Assembly (NCBI RefSeq): GCF_901709675.1
Contig: NC_051095.1
Span: forward strand, 22,109,456 to 22,173,455
Reading direction: 5' to 3'
DNA from: Syngnathus acus
Lineage: Eukaryota > Chordata > Actinopteri > Syngnathiformes > Syngnathidae
DNA: 64,000 bases
Below the pieces are notes generated by a model. The model ran no database searches and was not told the DNA's origin. It worked only from the letters and a program-made list of their open reading frames with translations. Shown in pieces: positions 1-11,950 of this stretch (its first letter is position 1; each line of letters opens with the position of its first letter). Both the position numbers and the translations under genes were made by a program.

Positions 1-116
1 ATCGATCCATTTTCCATACTGCTTGTCCTCATAGGAGTTACGGGTGCGCTGGAGACTATCCCAGCAGTCATTGGGCGGGAAACACCCCAAACTGGTTGCC
101 GCAGAGACGAACAACC
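1..116 (-). mobile_element. SINE fragment, 3' part
   Basis: The antisense strand shows the 3' half of the tRNA-derived SINE found whole at 17637, 23027 and 45689: a tail beginning with a single ATGG-like unit, the CCAGCAGTCAT block and the GTTTGTCTCTG-like block. The element is cut by the left edge of the window and is diverged, so it is an old partial copy. Confidence 0.6.
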
Positions 117-1042
117 ATTAGCTGTTACGAGTGATGGGAAAATGAAGCTTCACGAACCAGTTGTTGTATTCTTTGGCTCCTCTAGATGGCAATGTTGGTT
201 TAAAGTGAGGGTTTTAAGAAATGGCAAGTCGGTGGGCTTTCAGCTCTTCGGTGAACACAGAGTGCCATCTAGAGGTCTAAGTTAACACGACAATAGGTTC
301 ATGAATCATCTTGAAGCTTCATTTGCCCATCATTAGCTACCTCATTGTTGATGATTAATTGGAGTGCACTTTTTAAAACTCGTCTTGTGTTTATTACTTC
401 ACTGGTTCTTCTATGTCAAACAATTTGTTTTAGGTTCATTTACCTGACATGTTTCGGCGGGTTCTTCCGCCTTCATCAGAGTGTCACTGATGTGGTTGTG
501 ACGCGTCTTTATCAGCTGATGGATGATTGTGTTTCTTATAAAACGATACGGATAGCTAGAGAGTAGCTAGATAGAACTGATTGAGCAACTGATTTATTAT
601 TATTATTCCTGACATTGATGTGAAATTCTGATGAGTACATTTATGTCACAGGTTACAAATAACTAAAATAAAATGTGAGAAAATTCCAATCATTTTAATG
701 GAGGAAAAGAAACTTAAAAAAAATAAAAAGCAGTCAAATTTGAATTAAATAAGCAGTACATTGATGAACAAATTGTCATCTACACCTCTTTTTGGCTGCT
801 TGTACATCATCAAATTAGGTTGTAATTTCTCTCTACATCTTGACAGTGACAAATGTGGAAAGCCCTTTGGGAGGAGGTTGTGCAGAGTCAATTTACATTC
901 TGGTCTACTCCCTTCTCAAAAGAATGTCTCTGCAGCAATGCCTTTGAAGGACAATGATGTGATTTTGAACGAATCTATGCTCAATCTCCTTGATGGACAC
1001 AAAAAGGTCAGTTGTCTCATTTTCCACACCAGATGGCCTTGC

Positions 1043-3811
1043 TCACTTGTTGGCAAGCAACGCTCGTCCCACAAGCATGAAGATCAACCCCGAGAGGAGC
1101 TGCAGGGGCACGCCAGCTGCAGCCACCATAAACGACAGGCCATAGAGCAGCGAAACCTGCATATCGATACATGTTTCCCCTCTCTCCTGGAGGATGTAAC
1201 GCTCCACATCCACCACCTCCATCCAAAGTACGAAGAGCACCACCACAAAGAGGAACAGGCACGCTGCAGAGAAATATACATCAGGCGACCGATGTTATAA
1301 GACCTTTTCTGTCTTTATTATTACAATGGCAGCAATGTTTACACCTACAGTCATTATAACAACAGTGAGTAATCTGCATGAGTGTGTCCAATCATCCCAA
1401 TACTTTTGTCTATTTATAGTGTATAGTATATTTCATACAGCACTCGAATTGTGTTCTTTGCATAGCTGAAGATTATTTTACCAGAAATGATGAGAAAGGC
1501 TCCGCCCAGCTTGTAGAGTTTATGGCTGATGAAGGGGATTCCACAGACCAGTAGGAAGCTTCCAGTCAGAGCTGAGGCCAGTGCAAGGATCATAAACACT
1601 GTCCAGAAACCTCGAAACACTGAAACAAACACACCACTCATCACAATCCAATGTGTTGGTGGTGTTTTGGACTGGCAATATTATGTTCATCGATAACTAA
1701 TCTAAGCTACCGGTAATGTTCTCAGCAAATGTAAATATAGTCATGATTTAAATGTTCACCACCTGCTGTAGCATCATAACTGGGATGAGGTACTGGTCCA
1801 AGTGCAATTGGTAATGGAAAGAGGTAGCCATGGACACACACCTTGGATTCTGGTTGGTTTGCTACAAGAAAAAGGAAAACAAAGTCTAAAAAAACTGCTG
1901 TATGGTATAAACCTTACATTGAGAGGTGGTGGAATAAATTGTAAATTTATTAATCATTGTATATAGTGCAAGTCTTACACCACCATTAGCTTTGCTTTTC
2001 ATCAGCAATCATTTTTATTCCAATTATGCTGACATATCAACGAGTAGGACACGTGGATTTTGCATATTTATGCAAAAGCAACTTCATGTTCAAATTCCCA
2101 CAAAACTTTGTTATGGCATGGTGAATGAGACAAGAGAGAAAATATTGGCACTGGACTGAACAAAGGTAGAGATACAAGAAAACTATATTTCTTTTGTCCA
2201 TTATCGTAGACGTGTTCTGCAGAATTATGTAAATCACCATTTGTATGCAAAAATTTGAAAAAGAAGAACGTATCGATTGACATATGCTGTTGATTTCAAT
2301 GGATGAGAGAATTGTTTAGGCGATATTGAAGAGGCGCTTCTATGTAACCGTAACCTTAAAGGTACCGTAATTTTCAGACTATAAGTCGCTCCGGAGTATA
2401 AGTCGCACCAGCCATAAAATGCCCAGAAATGTGAAAAAAAACATATATAAGTCGCTCCGGAGTATAAGTCGCATTTTGGGGGGCAATTTATTCGACAAAA
2501 TCCAACACCAAGAACAGACATGAACGAGCAACAACAGGCTAAACGATACGGTATGCTAACGTGACAAACACAAACGAGGAGCTGAGAACGGGCCTGACGT
2601 AACATTCAGTTATTTAAAAAAACTATTACATAAATAACACGTTTATAAAACCATCTGTGTCACTCCAATTCATTAAATCCATCGATCGTCCTTTGTCAAC
2701 AATGCCGTGTGCCGCGCCGCAGTTCAAATTATTCCACAGGCCCATACAACGATATATAAACTATATTTTAAATAACTATCACATAAACAACAATATTATC
2801 AAACCATTTGTGTCACTCCAAATCATTAAATCCATCGATCAAATTTCTCGTCCTTTTTGTCATCCTGGTGACAGAGGACGTGTCCAGAGGATATGGCGCT
2901 TTAAAGTGTTAATTACTTTATTTGATTTTTTCTCTCTATTTTTCATGTTTTGAATATGTTCAAGATAAAGATATCAAAGCATGTGAAGTGATCAACTATA
3001 CTAAAAATAACATGTGAAGTGGTCAACTATACTTGTAAGTAAGTGATGTGTTAATGATCAAGTAAAGATTTGTGAAAAAAAACATATATAAGTCGCTCCT
3101 GAGTATAAGTCGCCCCCCCCACCCAAACTATGAAAAAAACCGCGACTTATAGTCCGAAAATTACGGTACACTGTGTAAAATGAACATGTCATCTAGTGGG
3201 AATAGAATCGTTCTATTAGTTTCACACTTCTATTAGAATGCAATGATAAGTTCGAAACAAGCATTTAAAAGCACACACATTATGGTCCTTCCCATGGGCT
3301 CACCACCTGTGGGAGGGGCCAAAGGGGTCAGGTGCTAAGTGAGCTGGGCGGTGGCCAAAGGCGGGGACCTTAGTGGTCCAATACCCGGCTGCAGAAGCTG
3401 GCTCTTGGGACATGGAATGTCACTTCTCTGGCAGGGAAGGAGCCCGAGTTGGTGTGCGAGGCAGAAAGGTTCCAACTAGACATGAAGTCGGACTTGCCTC
3501 CACACAGTTTGGGTTCTGGTACAAGCCCTCTTGAGAGGGGCTGGACTCTCTTCCACTGGAGTTGCCCACAGTGAGAGGCGTCAAGCAGGTGTGGGCATAC
3601 TTATTGCCCCCCGGCTGGGCGCCTGCGCATAGGGGTTCACCCCGGTGAACGAGAGGGTAGCCTTCCACCGCCTTCGGGTGGGGGGACAGGTCCTGACAGT
3701 TGTGTCTATGCATCAAACCGCAGCTCAGAGTCCCCCCGTCCTTTTTGGAGTCCTTGGAAGAAGTGCTGGAGAGCGCTCCTTCTGGGGACTCCATCGTTAG
3801 TGACACAGTGA

Positions 3812-3895
<84 letters not shown>

Positions 3896-3896
3896 G

Positions 3897-3968
<72 letters not shown>

Positions 3969-6900
3969 TCTGCTCTTTATATTTCCAAACTGTTCACATT
4001 CACTTTTCACTTTATTGCATTGATCTGCACTTTATATTTCCAAACTGTTCACATTCACTTTATTGCTGCTATCATAGATATTGCACACTCCTCTCCTGTA
4101 AAAATGCAAATAGTTGTATTTTTTTATTTTGTGTTTTTTTTGCACAGATTACTGCCCTATTTTACTTTACTTTGTTTTATACTATTATAAAGCACGATAC
4201 TGATCAAAACAAGCCCCGTTGTAAAATCTTTTACATACTGAAAAACGTTGCCAAGACTTCATTTGCGGTGGATTCCACCTGGAACACACAGCGCCAAAAA
4301 AAGCCTTCATGGTGGAGGGTGAGAGACGCAGGAGAGATGGTGACTGCTTTCGCAAACTGCAGCTGAAGAATAAAAAGAGACAAGCTGACATCAGTTGTCA
4401 AATAAAGACACGACAGCCGAAATATCTGTCAGTGAGTCAACATGTGGCTTTGCAGCTGCTCTGAGGGCCCACATCACGACCTAAAAAGTTCCAAGGCCTC
4501 CAATGTGGTTCTGATTGAGAGGTTTGTGCAGTTTTCAAGAAGAATTTATGAAACATGCATGCTCATACCAACTTGTTGAAAAATATGATTGATGACTCAG
4601 AGAAACTTTAATTAACCTCTCATGGAAAAATGAAAGACTTTTCAGCACTAGTAGCTCCCGTTAATGGGTGTAGTTAGAGCCATATTCTCTTCCGTGCGTA
4701 TCAGGAAATATGCTTGCATTTGCAGGCTGTTCTGGTCGCACACATGCACCTCTCCATGACAAGCAATGTCCCCAGGAAGATGCATCATTACATTACACTC
4801 TACGATTGAATCTACTTTCAAAACTTGCCACTCAACATGCCCACAAATAATTTTCGAAAAGAGACTTCCAGAAAACAATCAAATGTATTTGAAAAATCAG
4901 AGATGTTTTATTTATTTATGTTGTCTTGTACTTGTATGTTATGTATGTTGTATTTATTTTCTTCTTTACCATAGTCTCATGCGGTTGGCACACTGTGTTG
5001 TATTTTATTTTCCATGCGTTATATTTAATAGCCATGATGTTTCAGAAAATAAAATCCACAAGTGCCGAACTGAACCTCAAATTATGTTTCTAAATATTAT
5101 TACATATTGTTTTGTTGCCAATATGGGAATATTATTATCTTTTCTATCTTATCTATTATCCTTTTTTAAATTTGGCACTATTCTTGCACTCTTGTACGTT
5201 GTTGTGACAAGTAAATTTTCCCGCTGTGAGATGAAGTTTTATCATCATCATCATCTAGACTAAAAAAACATAATCTAGGAAAGTTTACATTAATCTCTAA
5301 TTAAATATATTTAGTAAGAAAGTTGGGCCATGGAACATGCATGAACTCATAAGCGCAGCATTCTGATTTAATTACTTATATTGGATTTATTGCATACTGA
5401 ATAAAAAAAGCATGCTGTTCTTCAAAGTGTAAATTTAGCAAGTATATTTCTGATTCCCAACTACACAGCATCCTTTATATAAGGCCGTTTCAAATATAAA
5501 GTGTGCTTAATCTTTTCATGGATTTAAATGACATTCACAAGTGTCACAAAAAATTAATGTTCTATAATTTCCATGTAGTCATCGTTGTCAATGAATCATG
5601 CCTCTTTGGTACACCACATTCTTTGCCAACTTGTCCATGGTGGCTGTTTCAGAAGATTTGACAGGAGAATACATGAATGTGAAAAGCACAGTAGTTCATA
5701 CATATTTACGCGGGTAACAGGAAAATAAGGCACTGAGTGAAAGGCAACTAAAACATTAATAAACTTAAATTCTAAAAATAAGAGTCTTGCATCACAACTA
5801 ACATTATTCTATTAATTACCTTTTTTTTAACAGCAGTCACGTCACAGTAAAACAAAAAAATAGTAAGACAAATTCAATTAATTAGCACACCAAAAACAAA
5901 ACATGTAAATCTTTGTAAAGAAGTGGTTCAAGGAAAAAGTCATTCGCTTTAATATTTTCACCATTTTAGCCTGTATCATTTATCAATGTTCTTATGCTAG
6001 TTTCCAACCAAGGCAGTCATCATCAAGATGAATGAGAAAATACAGCAAACAGTCAACGTTACCAAAAACTAGATGACACTAGATGATGATTAACAGACAA
6101 AAGGAAAAAAATGGCCAGGGATTGATCTCTCAAAAGGACTTTTTTTAATCGACTTGTACAGATGCAACATCTGAGATGTAGAATCAATGGTGGAAGAAAA
6201 TTTGACATGCTTTATTCTGGCATCATTATTTAAATAAAAAAAACCTTGGAGTGTCAATTTCTTACATTATATCTACTATATACACGATACCTGTATAATA
6301 CATAATAACAGGAAATTAACACGAGTAAAACAACAACAAAACAATCAGTTTCTACTTTACTTTTACTTTAATGGAAGTGAATTCCACAATTTGGGTGCAA
6401 CAGTTACGGCAATTTTCAAACAGCAAAAACAAATTTGTAGAGCACAATACAAACTATTTTTCCCACTTCTGTTAATGGGATGTGTGTCCCACTGGGTGAC
6501 GTTCTAGTTAAAAATTATATTCTGTAATCATTATAGCATCAATTTAACAACAAGTCAAGATTTATTCACACTGCTGTATACATTTATAGTGTTGCGCCAT
6601 CAGGACTCCTGAACGCTGCTGGAACATTTGCACAAGTTTGTGTAGCATTGCAGTATTGTGAACACTACAGTGCGACATTTAGCATGCCTGCATAATTGAT
6701 TCTATCCATGTACGCCAACAATTTTAAAAAAAAGCCCCCAAAAAAAACTAAGTACTCAAACACTACACTGACTACTTTACAGTCCATCAATTTTTTTTCT
6801 TTTTTTACAAGCAATTTTCACACAGTACATGTCTTACCTCGGTCCCGTTGGCATCTGTTTCTCCTATTGTGGGCCATGTGTAAGGTCCACAGTTGTCACT

Positions 6901-6999
6901 GGCCACCAACCAGTAGTCCGTACCAAAGGCCAAAAAGAAACATATGGTCCCTAATGCTCCAAATATACCCCCAGCTAAGGCTGCAGCTCCCACCCTCAT
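1043..6999 (-). CDS. tmem182: Transmembrane protein 182 (TMEM182)
   Basis: Five coding exons on the minus strand: 6838-6999, 4239-4362, 1763-1861, 1482-1619 and 1043-1263, giving 247 aa (human about 229). All junctions are GT-AG and phases agree (0,1,1,1). The start at 6999 is the only ATG that aligns without gaps with the human N-terminus. TM1 lies near residues 6-28. The first extracellular loop holds an N-glycosylation site at N51 and the motif HHEGFFWRC in exon 2. Exon 3 encodes TNQPESKVC, matching the human TNQPPSKNC. Exons 4 and 5 carry TM2 to TM4, with FRGFW before TM2. The family is a four-pass claudin/PMP22-like membrane protein of muscle and adipose tissue, reported to bind integrin beta-1 and restrain myogenesis. 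Exon 2 could start at 4356 instead of 4362; both acceptors keep frame. The 2.4-kb intron 2 and 2.5-kb intron 1 hold repeats. Confidence 0.93.
2363..3168. mobile_element. TA-flanked inverted-repeat element, TACCGTAA family
   Basis: Ends are TACCGTAATTTTCAGACTAT and the near-perfect complement finishing TTACGGTA. Inside each end, the unit TATAAGTCGC is repeated several times (2391, 2447, 2464 and near 3088-3112). No transposase is readable. TA at both borders fits a Tc1/mariner-type target duplication, but this is inference. The element lies in tmem182 intron 2. It shares architecture with the elements at 19944 and 43525. Confidence 0.75.
3283..3812 (+). mobile_element. Non-LTR retrotransposon fragment, endonuclease region
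   Basis: The plus strand near 3400-3450 reads LGTWNVTSLAGKEPELV, the opening of an apurinic-type endonuclease domain in fish RTE-like LINEs. Downstream reading is broken by frameshifts. The fragment stops at the AT/CA microsatellite, so the RT part is absent. A fragment that may belong to the same family (RT region) is at 36361-36835. Confidence 0.7.
3815..3965. repeat. Compound microsatellite (AT)n(CA)n
   Basis: About 90 nt of alternating AT with one interruption, then about 60 nt of CA. It sits at the truncated end of the adjoining LINE fragment. Open frames reported through it are simple dipeptide repeats and are not genes. Confidence 0.97.
3966..6837. other. tmem182 introns outside exon 2; mostly nothing recognisable
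   Basis: Apart from tmem182 exon 2 (4239-4362) this is AT-rich intron. Two near-identical 35-bp stretches follow the CA repeat (from about 3966 and 4021: GATCTGCTCTTTATATTTCC and GATCTGCACTTTATATTTCC). At 5165-5262 the text resembles a LINE 3' end (TTGTGACAAGTAAATTTTCC followed by ATC repeats). From 5266 to 6837 I see no exon and no clear repeat. Confidence 0.5.
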
Positions 7000-8205
7000 A
7001 GCTCCAACCAAGAATCCTAAAACTAGCGTACTTGTATCTTCTTTTTAGACTTTGTTTATAAGTGACACCTCAGCGTTGTCCACTCTACTGCCCAGCTCTC
7101 TGCCAAACCGTCTCTGGACCACTCCCTGGCATGCAGGGAGTTGTTGTAAGGGGGACAGAAGTTCCAGGCGGGGGTATCAGAGTTATTTTAGGAAGCACGT
7201 CTGTCCTCGTCAAATTACCCTTGGTGTGCCGAGCAATGAGGACTGGTTGTTTATGTAGAATGAAGACGGCAAGTGTGCAAGCTATAAGGAACTCAAGGTA
7301 TTTGTTGGCTCGGTGTTACTCTTGAAGGAACACTTTGAAAATAAATTAGAACGGTGATGCAAATGACTCTTAAATCTTCAACAGGTGTAGAAACCTTAAC
7401 TCTAACCCAAGGAAGGTTATACAGTTGTACACATTCCTTGTAATGGGCAGTTATTTCCACTCCTCCTCTTGTTTGACCCTGTTCTTCATGAGCTTCGGGT
7501 GTTTCTATGAGGCCTGCAGAGCTGAGACCACCAGTCAACAGTAAAAAAAAAAAAAATGTTGACTGAATGGCAAACTACATGTTGATGACCATGAGAGAGA
7601 GAGGCTTCAGAAAAAGAAAGTAAAAGATGCACATACTGAAAGTACTTAAAAAAAGGCACTATAAAGATTATGAAACATGCACATGTTAAATATATAATTA
7701 AAATTAATCTTGAGTCTGCATGTACGGAATGATGGTGGATGAAGCAACTTTACCAATACATTCAAACGGCTTTATTAATACTTTGAACCACTTTGCAGTA
7801 CTTTCGAACGATAATCAAAACTGTTTACTCAATATTGCTTCATGCTTCATTGGGCATCAAATCGGTGTTTCCCATTCAGACAACCTATACCACTATTTTA
7901 TTATTTTAGTTTTTCCTCCAATTACCTCTTCATTCTCTTCCAATTATATGTGAATATTGTACCATACTATGTATATTTCGTATTTCAAATAGAGTTGGAA
8001 GAGGAACGCTTAATTTTCTTTAAAAAAAAAAAAACGTTGTCATTAGTAATTAATTTTTTCACGTGACACAATTTGGGAATAGCAAGTCATTTTTGATTAA
8101 TTCTTAACTTTCCACAAAATTCACCCAACTTTCATATCATCAATATGCTTGCCTGTATAATACAAGAACTCCAGTGACTAAAGTTCAGTACAATATCATT
8201 CTATA
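7000..8205. other. Upstream flank of tmem182; no gene seen
   Basis: This should hold the tmem182 5' UTR and promoter, but no TATA box, CpG island or splice pair stands out. Short open frames here (7062-7325 plus, 7293-7538 minus) do not resemble known proteins. The region is AT-rich with several A-runs. Confidence 0.4.
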
Positions 8206-8237
8206 AACACACACACGCACGCACGCACGCACACACA

Positions 8238-8329
<92 letters not shown>
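8206..8329. repeat. CA microsatellite
   Basis: About 120 nt of CA with a few GC interruptions at the left end (CACGCACGCACG). Open frames through it are repeat artefacts. Confidence 0.97.
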
Positions 8330-8331
<2 letters not shown>

Positions 8332-9020
8332 TCCACCCATGTTTCTGCATGGGCCTGTTTCTACTGTGCATGTCAGTCTTGGTCCAAAGAATTTTAAAGT
8401 CAAAGCTATAACCACCATTAGTTTGTCAGACAATCAACAGCTGGCATTACCTTATATGGCCTGGGTGGAGAACTTTAAAATGTGGTGTTTGTTGCCATCT
8501 ACTGGAGACAAACGTCTCCTACATAAAACTTAAATTACTAAACAAGGACATTAGAGGTTTGAGACATTACAGTGCCCAATATGCAGAGGATCGACTGGAT
8601 GATGGCAGTGTAGAAGGTCTTCAGCAGCTCCTGTGGCAGGTTGAACCTCCTGATCTGTCTCAGAAAGTACAACCTCTGCTGGGCCTTCTTCCGTACAGAG
8701 TCCATGTGGCCGGTCCATTTCAGGTCCCGGGAGATTGTGGATCCCAGGAAATTGAAGGTGTATGTGGCGGGAATAGCATTACTGAGGATGGTGAGGGGTT
8801 TAAGTGGCGAAGGCTCTCTCCTGAAGTCCACAGTCATCTCCACGGTCTTGAGCGGGTTCAGCTCCAGGTGGTTTTGGCTGCACTGGTGGACCAGCCGCTC
8901 CACCTCCTATCTGTACGCAGTCTCATAACCGTCCCGGATCAGTCCGATGAGAGTGGTGTCGTCCGCATACTTCAGGAGCTTCACAGAAGAGTCGCCTAAG
9001 GAGCAATTGTTGGTGTAGAG

Positions 9021-9996
9021 CAGGGGTCACCAAGCTTTCTTAAACTGAGATTTACTTCCTGGGTACTGATTAAGGCAAAGGGCTACCAGTTTGACACAGA
9101 CTTCTGAAATAGCCAATTTGCTCAATTTGGCTTTCACTGTGTTATTATTGTCATTTCCAGTTCACGTGTGATTTTAACAAGAATAGCAAAAATACAGTCA
9201 AACCTTGATTTTTGACCACAATCCGTTCCAGAAGGTGGTTCGAGAAGCGAATCGGTCGAATTCCGAATCTATTTTTCCCATTACAAATAATTGAAAAAAT
9301 TTTAATCCGTTTCAAGACAAAAAAACCCCGCCTTTTTTAAGCATTTTTTTATTTGCGCATATTTGTCCAATCGCGCAACTGCAGCGCACCGCCGAACGCG
9401 CAACCGTAAGGTGTAGCCCACCGCGCAACTGCACCGCGCTGGTCACATTATTGTGTCGCTGAAATTTAGAAAATATTTTTAAAGTCCTGATGTACTTTCC
9501 AAAATTTAAGTGGACCTCAGTGCGCAGGGAGCTTAATATGGGCCAATCGCGCAACCGCAGGGCGCCGGGCGCTCACTGCGCATTGCTTTAAGAGCGTCTT
9601 TGTGTTTTAGGATGGCTTTACTGCTCCCACTTGCTTTGTTTGGAGGCATGATTAGGGCTTAATACAATCCTCAAAGTAACGAAAATACAATAACAACGGT
9701 GTCAGTCGGCATCCGGGCCGCGCGGTTGGGTTTTCTCGGGTCCTCCCGGCTCATCTCGCGAGGTTCGACCTCCGAATTTTGTTCGACAACCGAAGCAAAA
9801 AATCTCGAATTTTTTGAGAATTCCGATTTGTTCGAGAACCAGGACGTTCGAAAACCGAATTTTGACTGTAAAAGAAATAGATGCAGCTCACTGACAAGTG
9901 CCGCTATTTGAGCTAATTGTAGAACAGTCCTGCGGGCGACTCATGCGGTCCTCACGGGCGACCTGGTGTCCGCGGGCAACGTGTTGGTGACCCCTG
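9021..9996. mobile_element. hAT-type non-autonomous transposon inside the LINE
   Basis: Ends are CAGGGGTCACCAAG and the complement TTGGTGACCCCTG, flanked on both sides by the exact 8-bp duplication GTGTAGAG (9013-9020 and 9997-10004). An 8-bp duplication and CAGGG...CCCTG ends are typical of hAT elements. Taking out the element and one duplication restores the LINE reading frame across SLYTNN. It carries a second element at 9193-9870. Confidence 0.9.
9193..9870. mobile_element. Mariner-like MITE nested in the hAT element
   Basis: Ends are TACAGTCAAACCTTGATTTT and the complement CCGAATTTTGACTGTA, with TA at both borders. Subterminal parts repeat the theme 'TTCGA..AACCGAA' in both orientations. 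No transposase frame is visible. It is the innermost of three insertions and so the youngest of them. Confidence 0.8.
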
Positions 9997-11529
9997 GTGT
10001 AGAGAGAGACGAGCAGTGGGGAGAGTAGGCACCCCTGGGGGGCGCCAGTGCTGGTGGTCCGGGTGTCGGATGTGATGGTCCCCAGCCTTACGTGCTGTCT
10101 CCTGTTGGTCAAGGAGCTGGTGATCCACTGACAGGTGGAGGCAGGCACCGCGAGCTGGATGAGCTTCTGGTGGAGGATGTCGGCAGCGATGGTGTTGAAC
10201 GGCAAGCTGAAGTCCACAAACAGGATTCTGGCGTACGTTCCTGGGGTGTCAAACTGCAGGGGGTCGAGCAGTGATGTCCTTCAGGTGGCTCAACACTAGC
10301 CTCGCAAAGGATTTCATGACCACAGATGTCAGGGCGACAGGTCTGTAATCATTCAATCCATCACAGGTACAGTATGAATGATCAGTAATCGATCCTTCTT
10401 GGCCACCGGTGCGATGGTGGAGCTTTTGAAGCTCGAGGGCACCTCAAACAGCTCCAGGGAACGGTTGAAGATCCGGGCAAAGGTGGGTGCCAGCTGTTCA
10501 GCACAAACTTTCAGGCAGGAGGGGGACATGCCGTCTGGGCCTGGTGCCTTCCTGACCTTCTGTCTCCGGAACATCTGACACACCTCCTGCTTGCGGATCT
10601 GAAGGGTGGGGCTTCTGAAAGAGCGAGAGCAGATGACAACGGCGATGGAGGTGTGAACAGGGGGGTTGTCGGGGCATGTGTGGAAGTTGATTGTGATGCA
10701 GTAGATCCCGTTGTGTGGCTGGACCGTTCAAACCTGCAGTGTAACCTGTTTAGCTGGTTTGGAAGCATTGGGTTCTCCACAGGTCTCTTGAAGCCCTTGA
10801 TGCTCTGTAGGCCTTTCCACACTGATGAGCGATCAGGATTGGCAGAGAGGTGTCTCTCTAGACTCTGCCCATAGCTCCTCTTAGCTTTCCTGATCTCTCG
10901 GATCAGTGTCTTCCTGGCCTGCCTGAACAGTTCTCGGTCCCCACTCCTGTAGTCCTCCTCCTTGGCTTTGCGCAGCATCCTGAGGTTTGGTGTAAACCAC
11001 GGTTTGTTGTTGTTGTATGTGCAGAAGGTCTTAGTCTGCACACACAAGTCCTCACAAAAGCTGATGTGACCGTATCGGTGAGTTCATGCAGGTCTGAAGA
11101 TGCAGCTTCACAAACACCCCAATCGATGCATTCAAAGCAGGCTTGGAGGTCATGCTTTGACTCCACTGTCCATTTCCTCACAGTCCTCAGCACAGGCTTA
11201 GAAGTTTTTAATTTCTGCCTGTAGGTTGGGATCAGATGAACTAGACAGTGGTCTGAGAGTCCTAAAGCTGCACCGGGCACAGAGCGGTATGCGTCCTTTA
11301 ATATGGAGTAGCAGTGGTCCAGTGTCTGTGTCCCACTGGAGGGACACGTTATGTGGTGTCTGTATTTGAGGAGTTCGTGTGTGAGGTTGGCTCTGTTAAA
11401 ATCACCCAAAACAATTATCAGTGAGTTTGGTAGTTTTTTCTGTTACCTGGTCAGCCAGCAGCTGCGTTGCTTCGATCGCACGTGCGTGTGGTGGAATGTA
11501 AATGGCCGCCATTACGATCGAGGAGAACT

Positions 11530-11950
11530 CACGTGCACGAAGACTGGCCGCAATGTACGAATTGGAGATAGTGGTTTTGATAGGAATGAAAGGAAGCATA
11601 GCTGGCATAGGTGGCAAAGAAATTAAGGTGCAGAAGTTTTCTTTAGGCGTCACCAGTATGGCTCGGATTAGAAATGAGCATATCATTGGGACAGTCAAGG
11701 TGTCCAGCAGAGAGATAGTGACTATAGTCGTAAAAGGCTGATCGGTATGGAAAAGAGGAAAGAGGAAAAGAGGAAAGAGAGCAAGAGGAAGACCTAAGAG
11801 AAGGTTGATAGATGTCGTGAGGGAAGAATTGAGAGCCGTGTGTAAGAACATGCAGGAGACAGACTTTGATGGAAATGTATGACACACTGTGGTGACCCAA
11901 AAAGGGGACAAGTTGGAAGGAAAATAAGAATAAGCAGAAGTGCAGAACTT
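11530..11950 (+). mobile_element. LINE 3' tail fragment
   Basis: The plus strand reads ARGRPKRRLIDVVREELRAV near 11780-11840 and DPKRGQVGRK near 11888, the C-terminal tail style of RTE-type ORF2. A diverged relative is at 13960-14230. It abuts the truncated 5' end of the opposite-strand LINE. Confidence 0.6.

Larger units (their letters stand above)
8540..11525 (-). mobile_element. Degraded Rex1/CR1-like LINE, endonuclease plus reverse transcriptase
   Basis: Read on the minus strand in order: an endonuclease piece with AAIYIPPHARA (near 11510) and GDFN (near 11405), then SDHCLV (near 11250). The RT follows with KAPGPDGMSPSCLKVC (near 10540), STGAPQGCLLSPLL (near 10040), and the catalytic YADD at 8958-8969, then LNPLKTVEMTVDFRR (near 8840). 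Several frameshifts and a stop after YADD show it is dead. The 5' part is missing. The RT is split between SPLL and YADD by the hAT element at 9021-9996, inside the codons for SLYT. Clade assignment (Rex1/CR1 versus L2) is from motif style only. Confidence 0.85.

Noticed and set aside
761-1300. 179-aa plus-strand open frame
   Set aside because: It is the antisense shadow of tmem182 exon 5 and flanks; the minus-strand exon has matched splice sites and family similarity.
3420-4023. Open frames rich in YIYI and TH repeats
   Set aside because: Produced by the AT and CA microsatellites adjoining a LINE scrap.
7293-7538. 81-aa minus-strand frame as an extra tmem182 exon
   Set aside because: No similarity to the family and the start at 6999 already aligns with the human N-terminus.
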